This document shows positions 59,580 through 64,000 of a stretch of DNA of 64,000 nt, piece after piece (the first letter of the stretch is position 1; each line of letters begins with the position of its first letter). The stretch covers positions 107,400,332 to 107,464,331 of the forward strand of contig NC_133398.1 in assembly GCF_047511655.1 (NCBI RefSeq), written 5' to 3'. This stretch comes from Castor canadensis (taxonomy: Eukaryota > Chordata > Mammalia > Rodentia > Castoridae). A program made the position numbers and the translations under genes. The notes beneath the pieces are model-generated. The model made no database searches. It was not told where the DNA came from and was given only the letters and a program-made list of their open reading frames with translations.

Positions 59580-60482
59580 AAAAATTTTTTTTATTCAGTT
59601 ATTCACATGTGCATACATTGTTTGAGCCATTTCTCCCCCTACCCAACCCCACCTCCCCACCTGCCCTTGCTTCCAGGCAGAATCTGTTCTGCCCTTCTCT
59701 AATTTTGTTGAGGAGAAAGCATAAGCATTAATAAGAAAGACAAAGCATTTTTGCTAGTTGACATAAGGATAGCTATACAGAGATTCCTCACATTGCTTCC
59801 ATGTACAAATGTGTTACATCCCAAGTTGATTCATCTCTAAATGACCGTTTCACTAGTTCCTGATCCCCTTCTCATTGAATTCTACTGCTTTAAGGTTTCT
59901 GTATTACTTCCTCTGCAGAGGGGACATCAAATACTTTCATGTTTTGGGTTTCTTACCTATCCAATACCACTGTGTGTGCTTTCCCTTTATCATGTGACCC
60001 AGGTCCACCCACACTTCTGTATTTGCCCTAGATCTAAAGTCTGCATATGAGGGAGAACATACAATTTTTGGTTTTCTGAGCCTGGGTATCCTTGCTCAGA
60101 ATGATGTTCTCCAGCTCCATCCATTTACTTGCAAATGATAAGATTTCATTCTTCATGGCTGAGTAAAATTCCACTGTGTATAAATACCATATTTTCTTAA
60201 TCCATTCATCAGTAGTGGGGCATCTTGGTTGTTTCCATAACTTGGCTATTGTGATAGTGCTGCAATAAACGTGGGTGTGTAGGTGCTTCTGGAGTAACCT
60301 GTGTCACATTCCTTGAGTATATCCCCAGGAGTGGTATTCCTGGATCAAATGGTAGATCCATGTTTAGATTTTTAAGAAGCCTCCATTTTATTTTCCAGAG
60401 TGGTTGTACTAGCTTGCTTTCCCACCAGCAGTGTACGAGGGTTCCTTTTTCCCCACATCCTCACCAACACCTGTTGTTCGTG
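59580..60482 (-). mobile_element. L1 3' end (3' UTR and ORF2 C-terminus), older copy
   Basis: It has the same order as the next element: T-rich start, attcacatgtgcatac, C-rich tract, then the ORF2 C-terminal complement to ccaacacctgttgttcgtggtg, where the next L1 begins. It carries more substitutions and small deletions than its neighbour. It is 5'-truncated or split at 60,482. Confidence 0.9.
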
Positions 60483-63400
60483 GTGTTTTTTGTTTTTTGG
60501 TTTTTGTTTTTCTTATTATTTTATTATTCATATGTGCATACAAGGCTGGGGTCATTTCTCCCCCCTGCCCCCACCCCCTCCGTTACAACCCACTCTGCCC
60601 CCTCACCCTCACCCTCACCCCCTCAATACCCAGCAGAAACTGTTTTGCCCTTATTTCTAATTTTGTTGTAGAGAGAGTATAAGCCATAATAGGAAGGAAC
60701 AAGGGTTTTTGCTGGTTGAGGTAAGGATAGCTATACAGGGAGTTGACTCACATTAATTTCCTGTGCATGTGTGTTACCTTCTAGGTTAATTCTTTTTTGT
60801 CTAACCTTTTCTCTAGTTCCTGGTCCCCTTCTCCTATTGGCCTCAGTTGCTTTTAAGGTATCTACTTTAGTTTCTCTGCGTTAAGGGCAACAAATGCTAG
60901 CTAATTTTTTAGGTGTCTTACCTATCTTCACCCCTCCCTTGTGTGCTAAAGCTTTTATCATGTGCTCAAAGTCCAGTCCCATTGTTGTGTTTGCCCTTGA
61001 TCTAATGTCCACATATGAGGGAGAACGTATGGTTTTTGGTCTTTTGGGCCAGGCTATCCTCACTCAGAATGATGTTCTCCAATTCCATCCATTTACCAGC
61101 AAATGATAACATTTCGTTCTTCTTCATGGCTGCATAGAATTCCATTGTGTATAGATACCACATTTTCTTAATCCATTCGTCAGTGGTGGGGCATCTTGGC
61201 TGTTTCCATAACTTGGCTATTGTGAATAGTACCGCAATAAACATGGGTGTGCAGGTGCCTCTGGAGTGACCTGTGTCACAGTCTTTTGGGTATATCCCCA
61301 AGAGTGGTATTGCTGGATCAAATGGTAGATCAATGTTTAGCTTTTTAAGTAGCCTCAAAATTTTTTTCCAGAGTGGTTGTACTAGTTTACATTCCCACCA
61401 ACAGTGTAAGAGGGTTCCTTTTTCCCCCGCATCCTCGCCAACACTTGTTGTTGGTGGTGTTGCTAATGATGGCTATTTTAACAGGGGTGAGGTGGAATCT
61501 TAGTGTGGTTTTGATTTGTATTTCCTTTATGGCTAGAGATGGTGAGCATTTTTTCATGTGTTTTTTGGCCATTTGAATTTCTTCTTTTGAGGAAGTTCTG
61601 TTTAGTTCACTTGCCCATTTCTTTATTGGTTCATTGATTATGGAAGAGTTTAGTTTCTTAAGTTCCCTATATATTCTGGTTATCAGTCCTTTGTCTGATG
61701 TGTAGCTGGCAAATATTTTCTCCCACTCTGAGGGTGGTCTCTTCAGTTTAGAGACCATTTGTCCATCCTTTCTCTTAGGTGCTGAGCTCCTGGAGTTCTG
61801 CTGAGGAAGTCCTTGCCTATACCTATTACTTCCAGAGTGTTTCCTGCTCTTTCCTGTACCAACTTCAGAGTTTTGGGTCTAACATTAAGGTCCTTGATGT
61901 CAGTACAGGGTGATAAACATGGATCTAGTTTCAGTTTTTTGCAGACAGATAACCACTTTTCCCAACAACATTTGTTGAAGTGGCTGTCTTTTCTCTATCG
62001 TATATTTTGAGCGCCTTTGTCAAAAATAAGGTGGGTATAGTTGTATGGATTCATATCCAGGTCCTCTGTTCTGTTCCCCTGGTCTTCATGTCTGTTTTGT
62101 GTCAGTACCATCCTGTTTTTATTGCTATTGCTTTGTAATACAGTTTAAAGTCAGATATTGTGATACTTCCATCATTGCTCTTTTTGCTGAGTATTGCTTT
62201 GCCTGTTTTCGGTTTCTTGTGTTTACAAATGAATTTTAGGGTAGATATTTCAGTCTCATTTAATGTCATTGGGATTTTGATGGGAATTGCATTAAACATA
62301 TAGATTGCTTTTGGTAGTATAGCCATTTTTGCTATGTTGATTCTACTAATCCATGAGCACAGAGATCTCTCCACCATCTGTAGTCTTCCTCTGTCTCTTA
62401 CACAGTTTGTAGCTCTCCTTGTAGAAGTCATTCACATCCTTTGTTAAGTTTACTCCTTGGTATTTAATTTTTTTGAGGCTATTGTAAATGGAATTGTTTC
62501 CATATATTCTTTCTCAGTTTGTTCGTTATTGGTGTATACAAACACTAAAGATTTTTGTAAGTTGATTCTGTATCCTGCCACCTTGCTGTAGCAGTTTATG
62601 GTATCTAGGAGTTTTTGGGTAGAGTTTTTTGGGTCTTTCAGGTATAGGATCATATTGTCTGCAAACAGGGATATTTTGACAGTTTCTTTACCTTATTTGC
62701 TTTCCTTTTATTTCTTCTTCTTCCCAAATTGCTCTGTCTAGGAATTCCAGTACTGTGTTGAATAGGAATGGGGATAGTAGGCACCCTTGTCTCGTTCCTG
62801 ATCTTAGGGGAAATGGTTTCAGTTTTTCTTTCAACATTAAGTAAGATGTGGCTGTATGTTTGTCATATATAGCCTTTATAATGTTGAGGTACTTTCCTTC
62901 TACTCCTAGCTTTCTTAAGCTTTTATCATGAAATGGTGTTGGATCTTGTCGAAGGCTTTTTCTGCATCTATTCATATCAAATGGTTTTTGTCTTTACTTC
63001 TGTTAATGTGCTGTATTACATTTATAGATTTAAGTATATAAAACCATCCCTTCATCCCGGGAATGAAGCCAACTTGGTCGTGGTGAATGATCTTTCTGGT
63101 GTGTTGTTGGATTCGTTTTCCCATTATTTTATTGAAGATTTTTGCATCAATGTTCGTTAAGGAGATTGGCCTGTAGGTCTCCTTTTTGGAGGTGTCTTTG
63201 TCTGGTTTTGGGATGAATGTAATACTGGCTTCAAAAAATGAGTTAGGCAGTTTTCCTTCCCTTTATATTTTGTGGAACAGTTTAAGGAGAGTTGGTATTA
63301 GTTCTTCTTTAAAAGTCTGATAGACCTTTAAGAATCCATCAGGTCCTGGATTTCTCTTTTTTAGGAGATTCTTGATTGCTGCTTCAATTTCATTTTGTGT

Positions 63401-63912
63401 TAAGGATCTATTCAGGTGGTTATACTCCTCTTGGTTCAATTTAGATGTCATAAGCATCTAGAAATCTGTCCATTGCTTCAAGATTTTCAAATTTATTGTA
63501 ATACAGGTTCTCAAAGTAGTGTCTGGTGATTTCCTGGATTTCCATGATGTTTGTTGTTATCTCCCCTTCTGCATTTCTAATCTTACTGATTTGGGTTTTT
63601 TCTCTCCTCATTTTAGTCAGGTTTGCCAGAGGTCTGTCAATCTTATTTATCTTTTCAAAGAACCAACTTTTTGTTTCATTGATTCTTTGTGTGTTTTGTT
63701 TCTTTCTTTTTCATTGATTTTGGCCCTTATTTTAATTATTTCTCTCCTGCTGGTTTTGGGATTTACTTGTTCTTGTTTTTCTAGGAGTTTGAGATATAGC
63801 ATTAGGTCATTGATTTCAGATCTTTCTGTCCTTTTAATATATGCACTCATGGCTATAAGCGTTCCTCTCAGGACTGCCTCTGCTGTGTCCCATAGATTCT
63901 GTTAGGTCATGT
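60483..63912 (-). mobile_element. L1 with 3' UTR and much of ORF2, younger copy
   Basis: The 3' UTR is about 60,500-60,990. ORF2 runs leftward on the minus strand from about 63,900 to 61,000 in several frames: 63,457-63,263 (EIEAAIKNLLKKRNPGPDGF), 62,975-62,688 (reverse transcriptase, [15 protein letters not shown]), 62,653-62,450, 62,431-62,102 ([18 protein letters not shown]), 61,758-61,387 and 61,358-61,002 (ORF2 C-terminus, [18 protein letters not shown]-like). The catalytic FADD box reads FADN (62,654-62,662), so the enzyme would be dead even without the frameshifts. At the left end of ORF2 it is interrupted by a T run at 63,914. Confidence 0.92.
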
Positions 63913-63913
63913 T

Positions 63914-64000
63914 TTCTTTTTTTTTTTTTTTTTCTCCCGCCTTCCCCCACCTCCTCCCTTCCCTCACTGCCCCCTCCCTCTCCCCTCCATCCCCTCGCTA
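63914..64000 (-). mobile_element. Start of another L1-like 3' insertion (T run and C-rich tract)
   Basis: A T run of about 19 bases followed by a C/T-rich tract (cccgccttcccccacctcc...) interrupts the L1 ORF2 text exactly after ccatagattctgttaggtca. This fits the A tail and G-rich 3' UTR of a minus-strand L1 whose body lies beyond the window. Confidence 0.6.

Larger units (their letters stand above)
57817..64000 (+). other. IARS1 intron 5, left part
   Basis: No exon matching the next expected IARS1 residues was seen here, so the intron extends past the window. It holds SINEs (about 58,140-58,230, 58,550-58,735, 59,050-59,225, 59,370-59,475) and two minus-strand L1 copies from 59,580 onward, which are opposite to the direction of IARS1 transcription. 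Confidence 0.75.

Noticed and set aside
63519-63905. 128-codon plus-strand frame
   Set aside because: It is antisense to L1 ORF2 and is a shadow of the minus-strand L1 coding text.

Overview
This is a window of mammalian nuclear DNA, almost certainly from a rodent. It has spliced genes with GT-AG introns, a CpG-island promoter, abundant L1, MaLR-type and class I endogenous retrovirus debris, and many tRNA-derived and B1-type SINEs. The commonest SINE reads roughly 'ggctcaagtggtagagtgcctgcctag' as a tRNA-like head ending 'gagttcaaaccccagtac'. It is often fused behind a B1/7SL-like unit. As far as I remember, this dimer is typical of the beaver lineage (Castor); a kangaroo-rat copy would carry an extra insert that I do not see. 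The species call is inference.

Layout: 1-9,400 is intergenic and repeat-rich. It holds an L1 3' end, an old plus-strand L1 (3,020-7,615) broken by an RPS7 retrocopy and by two minus-strand L1 pieces, and scattered SINEs. From 9,540 to 34,560 lie three minus-strand SPATA31 family (SPATA31E-like) copies. Two are long and homologous over about 5.6 kb each (9.54-15.1 kb and 28.84-34.56 kb). One is a C-terminal fragment (21.83-22.51 kb). All three show stops or frame breaks, so I call them pseudogenes. Between them are L1 pieces, SINEs, GA microsatellites, MaLR-type LTR remnants and anonymous sequence. From 36.2 to 46.4 kb is another retroelement block: a plus-strand L1 5' half, a minus-strand L1 5' UTR, and a decayed plus-strand class I ERV with gag and env remnants, no recognisable pol, and a 3' LTR. 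From 46.7 to 48.1 kb several SINE units sit back to back.

The one clearly functional gene is IARS1 (cytoplasmic isoleucyl-tRNA synthetase), on the plus strand. Its CpG-island promoter and non-coding first exon lie at about 48.2-48.58 kb. Four coding exons (54,372-57,816) encode residues 1-160, including the class I HIGH motif. The gene runs off the right edge; 57.8-64.0 kb is its next intron, which carries two overlapping minus-strand L1 copies.

I found no undescribed multi-gene system. The points most worth a second look are the decaying SPATA31 tandem cluster beside IARS1, the pol-less ERV, the nested retroelements with visible target-site duplications, and some small direct repeats.
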